Positions 38,019 to 48,108 of a stretch of DNA of 64,000 nt are shown piece by piece. The DNA lies in contig QEOQ01000226.1 in the NCBI GenBank assembly GCA_010279815.1, forward strand, positions 3,134,057-3,198,056, read 5' to 3'. Position 1 is the first letter of the stretch. Every line of letters starts with the position of its first letter. Made by a program: the position numbers and the translations under genes. The notes under the pieces are model-generated. The model searched no databases, was not told the DNA's origin, and saw only the letters and a list, made by a program, of their open reading frames with translations. This stretch comes from Brachionus plicatilis (taxonomy: Eukaryota; Rotifera; Eurotatoria; Ploima; Brachionidae).

Positions 38019-38243
38019 ATGAAAAGGCGCAAAAAAATAGAACCAAGATGGTGGGTTTGGCAAAGCCAAAATTTTGTCAAAATAAATGAATCGTCTGTCA
38101 AGTGTAATATATGTCAACAAGTGATAACTATTTATAACAGTTCAACAACTGAGTTGGTTAAACATTTAGCCGAAAAACATAAAATTTCAAAATTATCACA
38201 TGAAAATATTAGACCAAGTAAACTTTTTTGCTTAGATTTTTAG
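38019..38243 (+). pseudogene. BED-type zinc finger, N-terminus of a hAT transposase
   Basis: 74 codons: a basic start (KRRKKIEPRWWVWQSQNF), then VKCNICQQVITIYNSSTTEL and VKHLAEKHKIS. The CxxC ... HxxxxH spacing with aromatic residues before it is a BED finger, the DNA-binding domain of hAT transposases. The reading stops soon after; a KTIKEYLAP fragment continues at about 38270, so the gene is truncated by the inserted MULE and by decay. Confidence 0.8.
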
Positions 38244-38308
38244 GAGATGGCGAATAAACCAGAAGAAAGTCCTAAAACAATTAAAGAGTACCTTGCACCG
38301 GCTCTGTA

Positions 38309-40255
38309 TTATTTTAGCAGACTAAAAATTAGCTAATTCAATTTAGCAAATTAAAATTAGCAAAATTCATTTTAGCAATGTAATAAATTTAGCAATAAAC
38401 CTAATTGAATTAAGAAAAAAAAATTAGCAAACAGATTAAGCTAAAATTAGCATGCTTATTTTAGCAAGTTTTTTTAGCAAAAAAAGTTTTTTACTTTTTT
38501 AATTATTTCAGATTAATTATATTGATTAGTCTAATTAAATCTTAAAAATGACAACCAATTGTTCAACTGACATTTATAGCCTAATCGAACAATTTGATGA
38601 GATCGATATTAACCAAATCGGTCAAGTTACGGCATCTCAAAGAGGTCAGCCGCAATTGTACTATGAGGGATACTTTTATAGAATTTCATGTCAGAGTTCG
38701 AGTAGATTTAACTGGCGATGTATCGAGACACAACTAAAATGCAAAGCAAAATGTTATACCGATGGTAATTTAATTGGTGAAAAATATTCAATTCATTTTA
38801 GTATACCTGACGATCGTACTCATAACCATGCGCCTAAATTGAGTCGTTTTGAAATCAAGGAAAAACGAAGAAAAATGAAAGAAGTGACTGTGGCATGTTC
38901 TAAAGTCATATCAAACGTGCCGCCGAGGCAAATCGTTGCCAGTGTGGTGAACGAAGTAAAATCGAAGGAGGCCGTTGCAAATATGCCTACTTATGAAGCC
39001 GATCGTCAAGCTATTAATAGGTTTAAAAAATCAACAAGACCTGATTATCCCCAAGAGCCAAAAAATCTTTCTGAAATACAATTGCCAGAATTTTTGATTT
39101 TTACTTTGGAAAAAGATGATTCGACTAATAAAAATTTTTTATTGCACGATTCAGGAGCAGATGATCCAAATAGATTTTTTATCTTTTCGACAAAAGAAAA
39201 TTTAAAATTGTTAGAAAACAATAACTTATTTGCTGATGGCACATTTAGTATAGCGCCAACTTATTTTGAACAAGTCTATACAATTCATGGTTTAATTAAT
39301 GGAAAATGTGTCCCGTTAGTTTATTGCTTGTTACCAAAAAAGAATGAGATTATTTATGTAAAATTCCTAGAAATCATCGCAGCTGAGCTAGAAAACCCTC
39401 CAAAGTCAGTGTCTTCCGATTTTGAACGTGCTTTTCTAAATGCAGTTGAACAAGTTTTCCCGAATATTATTTTATATGGGTGCTTTTTTCATTATAAGCA
39501 AGCAATTTGGCGGAAGATCCAGGAGTTCGGTTTAAGTGTGCCTTATTCCAAGTGCCCGCAACATCGAAAAGTTTTAAAATTGGCCCAAGTTTTAGCTTTT
39601 GTCCCCCCAGTTGATGTTAAATACTTGTTTAATAAAATAAAATCTGAACTTGACTCTAATTTAGAATTTTTCGAAAATGTATTAAAATTATTCAATTATA
39701 TGGAAGAGACTTGGATTGGGTATGACACCACTAAGAAAGCTGGTAGAGGAAGAGGAGTGAAAGTTATAACAACTTATGTTGAACCTAGATTTAAAATTGA
39801 GTTGTGGAATGTTAACAGCCGAATTAATGATTGCCTACCGCGCACTAACAACTCTGTAGAGGCTTGGCATAATGCCTTTAGTAACATGCTCAGTAAGCAC
39901 CCGTCCATTTATCCGCTGGTGGACAAATTTCGAGAAGAACAAAAAAAAACAGAAGATTTATTAGTAAAATTAGAAACCGGTATCCAATACAAACGGAAAC
40001 CAGCTTATATTTTATTAGACGATAGAATTAAAGAAATACAAAAAAATTATTCTTTAGCTAATTTTGATAAGTACTATGATAGTTTGTCGCTAATTTTGGA
40101 TTATTAGGTTTTTCTTTTTTTTTAAATTTGCTAAATTGTATAATTGCTAAATTGACTATTTTTCTTTTTGTTTATTGCTAATTTTAATAAAATTATTGCT
40201 ATATTTGTGTTGCTAAATTTTTTTTATTACTTGCTAATTTAAATATTAAAAAATT
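38309..40255. mobile_element. Autonomous-looking MULE inserted in the hAT element
   Basis: Both ends are arrays of the word TTAGCAA/TTGCTAA (at least five at each end: 38320-38480 and 40130-40250), in opposite orientation. Between them lies a full transposase frame. No exact target duplication could be fixed, so the ends are approximate. Confidence 0.7.
38548..40107 (+). CDS. FLYWCH-type MULE transposase, apparently intact
   Basis: 519-residue uninterrupted frame. FLYWCH zinc finger at about residues 25-95 (QLYYEGYFYRI, RFNWRCIE, CKAKCY, DRTHNH). The MULE DDE core follows: Asp in LFADGTFSIAP (residue 230), Asp in SSDFERAF (291), the CxxH motif in YGCFFHYKQAIWRKIQ (312-315) and the acidic residue in NNSVEAWHNAF (438). 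The C-terminal HPSIYPLVDKFREEQKKTED block matches the relics at 29.9 and 52.1 kb. The enzyme would cut and paste DNA carrying the flanking TTAGCAA arrays. All key residues are present, so it may be active or recently so. Codons are less AT-biased than the flanks. The start is the first ATG after the left array. Confidence 0.9.
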   Translation: MTTNCSTDIYSLIEQFDEIDINQIGQVTASQRGQPQLYYEGYFYRISCQSSSRFNWRCIETQLKCKAKCYTDGNLIGEKYSIHFSIPDDRTHNHAPKLSRFEIKEKRRKMKEVTVACSKVISNVPPRQIVASVVNEVKSKEAVANMPTYEADRQAINRFKKSTRPDYPQEPKNLSEIQLPEFLIFTLEKDDSTNKNFLLHDSGADDPNRFFIFSTKENLKLLENNNLFADGTFSIAPTYFEQVYTIHGLINGKCVPLVYCLLPKKNEIIYVKFLEIIAAELENPPKSVSSDFERAFLNAVEQVFPNIILYGCFFHYKQAIWRKIQEFGLSVPYSKCPQHRKVLKLAQVLAFVPPVDVKYLFNKIKSELDSNLEFFENVLKLFNYMEETWIGYDTTKKAGRGRGVKVITTYVEPRFKIELWNVNSRINDCLPRTNNSVEAWHNAFSNMLSKHPSIYPLVDKFREEQKKTEDLLVKLETGIQYKRKPAYILLDDRIKEIQKNYSLANFDKYYDSLSLILDY

Positions 40256-40935
40256 TAATATTTACAATTTCATATTTTATAATTTTGGACTTTATAATTT
40301 TTAAATTTATTATTTCATTCTTCAAAATTTTAAACTTCGAAATTTTGAATCGAACCTATTTTTTTGTATTCGAAATTATTAAAAAAAAAATAAAAATAAA
40401 TATTGAAACTCAATTTTTTCAAAACTAAATTTAATTTCAAGTAAGAATTTATTTCAATTTAAAATTTTAAAATTTCAAAGTTCTTAATTTTACCTGAAGT
40501 CGAAAAGTATGAAAAAATTTCGAAGTTTTGAAACTTCAATTAACAACCCTACTAAATTTGCTATTTATTACGTAAATTATCGTAAATTACTAAATCCGGA
40601 ACACCACTGTACAAATTTACTTAAACTATACAAATTTTCTTGTAATTTACTCGAATTTCGATTAAATTAAAAAAATTAATTCAAAGGAACATATCAGTAA
40701 AAACGCCGGCCTCACAAGCTAGCTCATGCAAGTAAATTTACAAATTTACTGAGTAAATTTTTTGAATTCATTATTTTTTATATTTTTTTACAATTTTACG
40801 CATTGACACGTAATTCTATAAATTTACGTGATCCCAAAATTTACTTTTACCCATGAACTGTTGAATTAGCATTTAATTAGAAAAAGTGCTATGTTTAAAA
40901 TATTTTTTTCTAACTAAAACAAAAAAATAAGATAA

Positions 40936-40995
40936 AATTGCAAGCATTTTCATATTTGAAATTAAACTTTTTAGTGAAATAGAACCAATTTTATT
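40936..40995 (+). repeat. Dispersed repeat, copy 2
   Basis: AAAATTGCAAGCATTTTCAT ... AGTGAAATAGAACCAATTTT, as at 35118-35170. It is followed by the isolated Tc1-like end at 41038. Confidence 0.5.
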
Positions 40996-41211
40996 TTTAA
41001 AAGAAGTTCTTTTTTTAACTTTTAAATAATCAATTTACTGTGGTGTTCCGCATTTTGTATTTTAAACTTATTATGCGTCCATTTATTACGTAAAATTAAG
41101 AATAAATCATATATTTTATTTTCGAATTTATTTAAATTATTAAATTAATTGAATAAAAATAGTAAATTATTAAATTTAAGTCTTTTCTAAGGTCTTTTAA
41201 AATATCCATGG

Positions 41212-41322
41212 TCAATCACACTTTTTACAAATACTGTCTATTTTTTTTGTACAATGTAGACACACTTCTTTTTTACATTTTGAACAAAAATTTGTCGCTT
41301 TATAATTACCACATAAACCGCT
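41212..41322 (-). pseudogene. piggyBac-like C-terminal cysteine-rich fragment
   Basis: Reads SGLCGNYKATNFCSKCKKEV then CLHCTKKIDSICKKCD and stop. The repeated CxxC pairs at the extreme C-terminus match the zinc-binding tail of piggyBac transposases and are similar to the tail at 47372-47728. No upstream transposase or TTAA ends were found here. Confidence 0.55.
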
Positions 41323-41329
41323 AGTAATT

Positions 41330-43054
41330 TAGATGTTCTTTTCAGAACATTGTTGGGGGGATGAAATAAGTCAATTAATTAGTAAATTTTATTTTTTTAT
41401 AAATTTTAAATATCATGGCTTTTAATTTTTAGGTTTATTAATTGTACAAAAAAGACAAAACAGTGCAGATAAATTTTTGATAAATAAAATAAGTGCCGTC
41501 AGAGTTTGAAAATCTTTTTAGTTTGAATTAGAACAGAGTCTTTTAGAAATAATGCTGAAAATCGGGCAAATTAAAGTTGAGATCAAGATCAAAAGATCAA
41601 AATAAAAAATGAAATTATTTTTTTGCTAAATAATTACTTCACATGTTAAATCAAGTTTATTTTCAAATAATTTTAAAATAACGCTTTTTATTGAAAAGTT
41701 CAAATTTTTTTGATTTTAATAAAAACTTTAAAAAACAAAAAAATTCAATGTTTTAAAATTTAAAATTTTTGTAAAGTGAAAAATAAAATTATTTTAGTAC
41801 GAATGAATGAATGAATGAATATAAAATTTTTGAATTAACTTAGTCTGAATTATTTGAATTATTGATTTTTTTTGTTAAATAAATTAGAGGTCAATCATTT
41901 TGGTATTATTTTTGATAAAAAAACCTTTGTTACATATTATGTCTAGTATTTTTTAGTATTTAATTTTCTTAAACTACCAGAATCATTAGATTGATTGTGT
42001 TTTAAAATATTAAATGATCTTTTTGATCTTAAAATTTGATCTGAAACTTATAAAGAAAACTAAAATTTTTATCCTGAATGTAATTTAATTTAAAGGTTCT
42101 AAAATAAATGTCATTATTATTATTTATTTCATTTTGCGCCAATTCTGGCGATGTATAAAAATTAAAAATGTAAAATTTAAGACAGAAAATAATGATACAA
42201 TTTTGTAAATAAAAATGAAAAGTTAAATTAGTTTCAATTAAAATAATAATTTATAGATTGAAAAGAAATGGTATATCGAAAAATTTATAAAATAAAAATA
42301 TATTATTTTCTAGACAAAGAATAAAATAATCGATTCAAAGTTTGTTTAAGCTGATAAAGATAATAATAATAGTTTATAAAAAATAAATTGATGACTTAGT
42401 AAATGACATAAATGACTTTGAGAATAATGAAATATTAGTAAAAAGTTTAGGCAAAATTAAGCACGTAATTATTTTTATTTTTCAAAAAAAAATAAATAAA
42501 ATTTTAATTCTTGGATTTTTTTTATATATTTTAAAATAAAAAATCTAAAAAGCTAGTTAAATTTAAAATTTTTCCTTGCAAAAACTCCAAACACAAAAAT
42601 CTTTCAAAATTCTATCTAAATTCTAATTTAAATTTTTTTTTTTTTGAAATTATAATTTTTCTAAGGAAATGAAAGAGAAATAAATTATAGAGCTACTTAA
42701 ATTCAAAAAGCGTAATATAAATAATACCCATTTTTTTATTAAAAAATACCATAAATTTAATAATACATCCATATATCAAATAAAAAATATTTGTTTTGAT
42801 GATCTTATAATAAATTGATAAAAATATTATCAATTTTACTGATTATTATCAATTTTAGTGTTAAAGTCCAATTCAAAATAAAATTAAAAAAAAATATATT
42901 CGTGACCACAACTGTTTGTTTTAACTTTTTTCCACGTCTGGTCAATGTTATTAACAATTAAAAAAATATAAAAATACATTTATTTTTTATTTTTAAAATT
43001 CATTTAAAAAATCAAACATTTTACAAACCATAAAAATATGCAAGATTCAATATA
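41330..43054. other. AT-rich region without recognised genes
   Basis: Contains a GAAT tandem run (four units near 41800-41820) and simple AT-rich sequence. No coding or element ends were recognised. Confidence 0.4.
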
Positions 43055-44421
43055 TGGTAACCTAGTCTAACCGGGTGACCATATTTTTTTTTATTGCTTA
43101 TTTCTCACCCATTTTGTTCAAAAACTTCAAAAATAGTCACCCAATTTTCCCGAATTTTTTGAGTAACCCCTTTAGCTCCGCGGTTAATTATGTGAGGTCC
43201 AAAAGGGTTAAAGCAGTTAACCCGATTACACCTAAAATTGTATACAATTAGCCCAAAATTTAACCCCAAAAAAAGAATTTTAACCCTTTTAACCCATTTG
43301 ACATTTAGGAAGAAAATTTTTTGAATTTTTTAATAAAATTATTTAATTCATTTAATTTACTTTATTCAAAACAGAAAAAAGGTGAGTTTTAACGAATTAA
43401 AAAAAAAGTAAAAGTTAATCTTTACAATCATCACATAAAAATTCTTTTTTTGTTTTTTTTTTAAATTCTTTTGACAAACAACTAAAACAAACCCAATTTG
43501 AGCACTTTTCACAAGATAACCATTTTGGCGTGTTTTCTTTCTCTTCAGTCATCTTTGTTTCACATGAGCTACACAATATTTCGGATTCTGATAAGTTATC
43601 ATTTTAATCTGGTGTTAATTTGCTTTCAACAAGCTTTCGTGGTCGTCCTCTTCCTCTTCCAGTTCCTTTTTTAGCTATTTTGGCATTTTTGGCCTCTTCT
43701 TGTTCTTATTTTGCTTATTACTATTTACATCACTGATTGTGTATTTTAGATTTTATACAGTATAATATTTTTTTAGATTGAATTTCTTTTTTCTGTGACA
43801 TTTTTAGCTTATTTTTAAACAATTTGCTTTTTTATGTTTGAAATAAAAACTCGGCTTTAAAAAAAAATTTTTTGAGAGTGAGAGAGAGAATATAATTTTA
43901 CAATTTTTTAATTATTAAAAAATATCGTCACTGCATTTTTATAGTCTTATTCGGTTAAATGGGTTAAATAGAATCTTATTTGGACTAATTGGGTGATTTT
44001 TTTGACTAATAGGGTTAAATCTATTTAACCTTTTAAGCCCTAAAAACAACCCCATTAGATGAAGCCCTAAGGACATTTCCTAAAATTCTAAAAAAATTCT
44101 CTTAGATACTTTAGCATGTGCTGAATCTAACAAGCGAAATAGGTTAGAGCTTAAGTATTACCTAGGGCCTTAAAGCACCCTTCTCCCGAATCACTAATTC
44201 GAGGCTTTTTCACCTCATTAGGCGTAGTCGAACTTTAAGAGAAAAAAAAGCATATAACGATTTTTTTTAAAAATATTTCACACATATCATTCGATTTCTC
44301 TCTTCGAGTTCTACATATCAAGATATTTTTTTAGGTAGTAGCTTTAAAAATGAAGGAGATATAGGGGTTTTTCAAATTCGTTCACCCTATTAACCCATAA
44401 CCCCTTTAGACTAGGTTACCA
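43055..44421. mobile_element. TA-flanked element with AT-hook/PHD-like protein remnant
   Basis: Ends TGGTAACCTAGTCTAA and complement with TA on each side. ACCCTATT/TTAACCC-type words recur in both halves (43140-43320 and 43950-44060, 44385-44405). It encodes on the minus strand the protein tail at 43415-43710. TA duplications together with an AT-hook and PHD-like finger would fit a pogo/Tc1-type element, but the catalytic domain is missing. Confidence 0.75.
43415..43710 (-). pseudogene. AT-hook plus PHD-like zinc finger, transposon protein tail
   Basis: The frame reads KKGTGRGRGRPRKLVESKL, then after an in-frame stop at LTPD come SEILCSSCETKMTEEKENTP, KWLSCEKCSNWVCFSCL and EFLCDDCKD, stop. 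GRGRPRK is an AT-hook. The C-C...C-C-x-x-W-x-C...C-C pattern with WLSCEKCSNW is PHD-like, with Cys replacing the usual His. One nonsense codon separates the two domains. The catalytic part of the protein is absent. Confidence 0.65.
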
Positions 44422-44429
44422 TAAATATT

Positions 44430-45710
44430 CAAATTAAATTAATAAAAAAATTGTTTAAAAAACAAAAAAACATAAAGTATAAATTGTATTTTTTAATTAT
44501 TTATGGGATTTTTGTTCATTTTTGATAAAAAATTTTTTTTAATTAATTTTGAAATAAAAAATTTTCATTGTTGCAAATACAATTGTGAAGTCTGGGCATC
44601 CATTGCTAAGTCGCTCAATACAAAAATGTAATAAAGTGTAAAACTTAAGACCGAAATTTAAAAAATTCAGCGGATCCTTGTCGACTACTATTGTCTACAT
44701 TTGATCGATAATCATGATCATGTCTAAACTGTCAAAAAATAAATAAAAAATAATAATATATTTAAGTAGTCAAAGACTTTTGATTTTACTTATCTGAGCT
44801 TTTTCCAAGAACTCAAAATTGGTCGATAAAATAACAAAAATTAAATAATTAAGAAATTTAAATGCAATAAATAATTTAATAAAATAAATAAATTATCAAG
44901 AATTTTTTTTAATTTACAATACTGCTTAGATAAGTGGATTTTTGGTAAATTTATGGAAAATTCATTATTTCTTTTAAATGATGAATATTTAAATTTTTCT
45001 TCGTGATCAATATCATTCCAATAGGATTCAACTAAGGAGAATTTGGAGGAGGATAGATTTTGATTTTAGGCAAATTTTTTTTAAGGAATTTATTTCAATT
45101 AAAAAATATACCCAGTTAAAATATTATTTCATAAAAAACTTAGGAAATTTTATTCATTGAAAAACAATTTTATAAGACAAGACAGATTAAATTTCGATTC
45201 TAAAATTTTAATTTTAAAATTGATGAAATAAAAGAACAGTTTAATTCAAGATAAAATTTAATAAAAATTTTGTCAAACAAAAAATAGAATCCAAATTTTA
45301 AAACTCTTGGAAACCTTTAAAAATCTTTAGTTGGATGCTTTTTGGATTATACGTTAACATTTTTATTAAGGAATAAAGCATAATATTTAATAAAATCGAA
45401 AATTAATTTTTTTACTAAAATTTAACATAAAAAACGAAATTAAGGTTAACGTGAATTTGATTTTTTCATTATATCTTCTTATAAATTATAAAAAATTAAT
45501 TTTTAATGTTCTTTTACAAAACAAGCACAAAATTTGCCCTTTTTAATTTAATGGTAAAATTAGTAACTTTACGTGAGTTAACATAAATTTACCAAAATTC
45601 CACTTATCGCGCAATACTGAAATCACATCAAAGATAACAATTCAATGACTTTTTTATGCGTTTTTTATTTATACAGGCTCTTTTTAACAAAAAACAAAAA
45701 AAATGCTAAT
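44430..45710. other. AT-rich spacer with one transposase fossil
   Basis: The only recognisable coding trace is at 45010-45068. A few ACGT-type words lie near 45555-45600. Confidence 0.4.
45010..45068 (-). pseudogene. Tc1/mariner transposase fragment
   Basis: Minus-strand reading KIYPPPNSP, stop, LNPIGMI corresponds to the PP.SPDLNPIE block of Tc1/mariner transposases, with the Asp codon replaced by a stop. Too short for more. Confidence 0.45.
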
Positions 45711-45888
45711 TTAACACTAGAAGACCCGATTTTTTTTATACCGTTTAGTCCCAAAATGGGTTTAAAAAACCCATTTTGTAATTTAACTCTAACTAAGGTC
45801 AAAATAAAGTTTTTTTTTCAAAATAAAATTTATTTAATGTTATTTATGCTAATTAATAGTAGCTTGATTATGGAGAAAAAAAAATGTA

Positions 45889-47282
45889 AGGTTCACGAAA
45901 TTCAAAACTTTAGTGCTATCTGAATTTCACATTTTTGACTCAAAATTCGTAATCTACGCCCTCAAAAACCTCAGGAAAAAAATTTTTTTGAAGGGGGCAA
46001 AAAAAAAATTTTCTACACCCAGGGCTCCAAAAATAGCAAACCTTTTAAAAAGTTGTTGTTCTTTAAGACTCAAAATCTCAAAGATAAAACTTAAAAATAT
46101 TAAAAAAGTATGTATATTCTGAAAGAGCATAAAATTCTCTACAAGCTAATGTAATTTAGAACAAAAAAAAAAGGGTGTGGCGGTTTTTGTTGGCTAATAA
46201 AAGGAAAAAAATGTGTTTTTTCTGGTTTAAATCGTATCTCCTCCGAGGGATCAATTATGACCCGATTTATTTTTTTTTTTAAAAAATCTAGACAAAATTC
46301 TGAACAAATCTATGGTTTTAATTTTTTATTTTATTGCTTTATTTCTCTTAAAAAATCTCTTTAAATCATGTGATTTTTAACAAATTTGTCAAATTTGTAT
46401 TCTTTTAATAGAATTTTTAGATTAAACTAAAGAATTCGATATTTTTAGGTGCTCAACTACTGTTTTTTTCAATTTTCCTGAAAAATATGCTTTTAGAACC
46501 TGACCGTATGTCGCACTATTATTGTAACCTCCTAAACACCGCCAATATCGTCTAATTAATTTTTTTTGAAATCTCAGAACCCAGATACTTTTCTTTTGCT
46601 TCGGCTAAAACTTCCATCATTCTTGGAAATGTCTTATTTGTTCTTGCTCAATGGTGCGACATACGGTCAGGTTCTAAAAGCATATTTTTCAGGAAAATTG
46701 AAAAAAACAGTAGTTGAGCACCTAAAAATATCGAATTCTTTAGTTTAATCTAAAAATTCTATTAAAAGAATACAAATTTGACAAATTTGTTAAAAATCAC
46801 ATGATTTAAAGAGATTTTTTAAGAGAAATAAAGCAATAAAATAAAAAATTAAAACCATAGATTTGTTCAGAATTTTGTCTAGATTTTTTTAAAAAAAAAA
46901 TAAATCGGGTCATAATTGATCCCTCGGAGGAGATACGATTTAAACCAGAAAAAACACATTTTTTTCCTTTTATTAGCCAACAAAAACCGCCACACCCTTT
47001 TTTTTTTTGTTCTAAATTACATTAGCTTGTAGAGAATTTTATGCTCTTTCAGAATATACATACTTTTTTAATATTTTTAAGTTTTATCTTTGAGATTTTG
47101 AGTCTTAAAGAACAACAACTTTTTAAAAGGTTTGCTATTTTTGGAGCCCTGGGTGTAGAAAATTTTTTTTTTGCCCCCTTCAAAAAAATTTTTTTCCTGA
47201 GGTTTTTGAGGGCGTAGATTACGAATTTTGAGTCAAAAATGTGAAATTCAGATAGCACTAAAGTTTTGAATTTCGTGAACCT
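45889..47282. mobile_element. Giant foldback (about 630-bp arms) inside the piggyBac
   Basis: The arms begin AGGTTCACGAAATTCAAAAC, flanked by TA. They are so similar that a 69-codon frame (45913-46122) and its mirror (47049-47258) are identical. The apex (46519-46652) is unpaired. The minus strand there reads MMEVLAEAKEKYLGSEISKK, then a stop, then TILAVFRRLQ, possibly a trapped protein tail; a plus-strand frame (46566-46748) also exists. Neither was recognised. Confidence 0.85.
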
Positions 47283-47371
47283 TATTATATTTAAGTCATA
47301 TTATTAGAAATTCTGAATTAATTACATTTGAAATAAAAGAAAAAATGAATTTTTTAATGAAAAACTCTTAT

Positions 47372-47728
47372 TTATAACTTTTTTCCATCTTCAAAACACT
47401 TTTGACATAAAGCTATGTTTTTTTGTTCTTTACAACATGTACCACAACAATACTTTTTACATGAAATACAGGTAACGTTTGTTTTATTCTGATTCCAAAA
47501 CCTAATTTGACAATTTTTCTTATCCTTTTTTGTGTCCATTTTTTTGGATGGAGTCGAATCAACATTCAAATCAACTGATGCAAGTCTTTTACGAGTAGGC
47601 GGAATTTTTGGTGTCGTTGGTTGACTATTAGATGAAGATGCCTGAGAATTCCTTGAACCTTTAGTGGTCTCATAGAGCTCCTCAACAAGTTTGATTATGA
47701 AGTCTCTTCTGGTAATTTTAGATTTGCA
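47372..47728 (-). pseudogene. C-terminus of a piggyBac transposase
   Basis: About 118 codons: KITRRDFIIKLVEELYETTK, a Ser/Pro-rich linker (SQPTTPKIPPTRKRL), then KKNCQIRFWNQNKTNVTCIS, CKKYCCGTCC and NIALCQKCFEDGKKL, stop. Repeated CxxC pairs form the zinc-binding C-terminal domain of piggyBac transposases. The RRDF.I.LVEEL helix before the linker is also typical. The DDD catalytic core is missing. It lies inside TTAA-bounded ends, which supports the family call. Confidence 0.75.
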
Positions 47729-47754
47729 AAAAATCGAATAAAAATCAGAAAAAA

Positions 47755-48108
47755 AGGCAATGTGAAATTTTTGTACAAAAATTACAGTACAAAAAGTAAA
47801 AACGCTATAATTTATTTTCTAATTGTGCAAAAATGGGTCTATAAAAAGTACAATATTGTACAAATTTTTTGCAACCAAATTCCAGGCTCTGCAAAAACTC
47901 TGCAATTTTCTGTAAAATGCACACCATTAAAAAATATTTGATTAAAAAATGCAATAAGTTGCAGAGTTTTTGCAGAGCCTGGAATTTGGTTGCAAAAAAT
48001 TTGTACAATATTGTACTTTTTATAGATCCATTTTTGCACAATTAGAAAATAAATTATAGCGTTTTTACTTTTTGTACTGTAATTTTTGTACTAAACTTTC
48101 GCATTGCC
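47755..48108. mobile_element. 350-bp MITE (family 2, copy 2)
   Basis: GGCAATGTGAAATTTTTGTA ... complement, with TACAGTACAAAAAGTAAAAA and CGCTATAATTTATTTTCTAA in both arms. Near-identical to 36434-36784. It is inserted upstream of the piggyBac tail. Confidence 0.85.

Larger units (their letters stand above)
37578..40551. mobile_element. hAT-superfamily element with exact 8-bp target duplication
   Basis: Ends TAGGGTTGTTAATTGAA / TTCAATTAACAACCCTA, flanked by the perfect duplication CTAAATTT at 37570-37577 and 40552-40559. An 8-bp duplication is diagnostic for hAT. It encodes a BED zinc finger (38019-38243), but the rest of its transposase is gone and a MULE occupies the centre. The arms are rich in TTGAAATTT-type words. 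Confidence 0.88.
37322..40609. mobile_element. Tc1-like foldback host of a hAT element
   Basis: Ends CAGTGGCGTTCCTGATTTTG and the complement of CAGTGGTGTTCCGGATTTAG, with TA on each side. TACAGTGG-type ends are usual for Tc1/mariner. The arms contain dense TTTACGTAAA words (37340-37400, 37480-37570 and 40563-40595). Its own coding region is not visible; the interior is taken by the hAT element. A further end of this family (CTGTGGTGTTCCGCATTTTG) stands alone at about 41038. Confidence 0.75.

Noticed and set aside
37985..38020. GGGTTCAACACC-like patch considered as a tRNA T-arm
   Set aside because: No A-box or acceptor stem at the right distance; it is part of the hAT element just before the BED finger.
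45913..47258. Two identical 69-codon frames on opposite strands
   Set aside because: They are mirror images in the arms of one palindrome, not a duplicated gene.
36498..48041. 78-codon frames at 36.5 and 47.8-48.0 kb with the same protein
   Set aside because: Both are the palindromic MITE family read through; the frame follows from inverted repeats and is not a gene.
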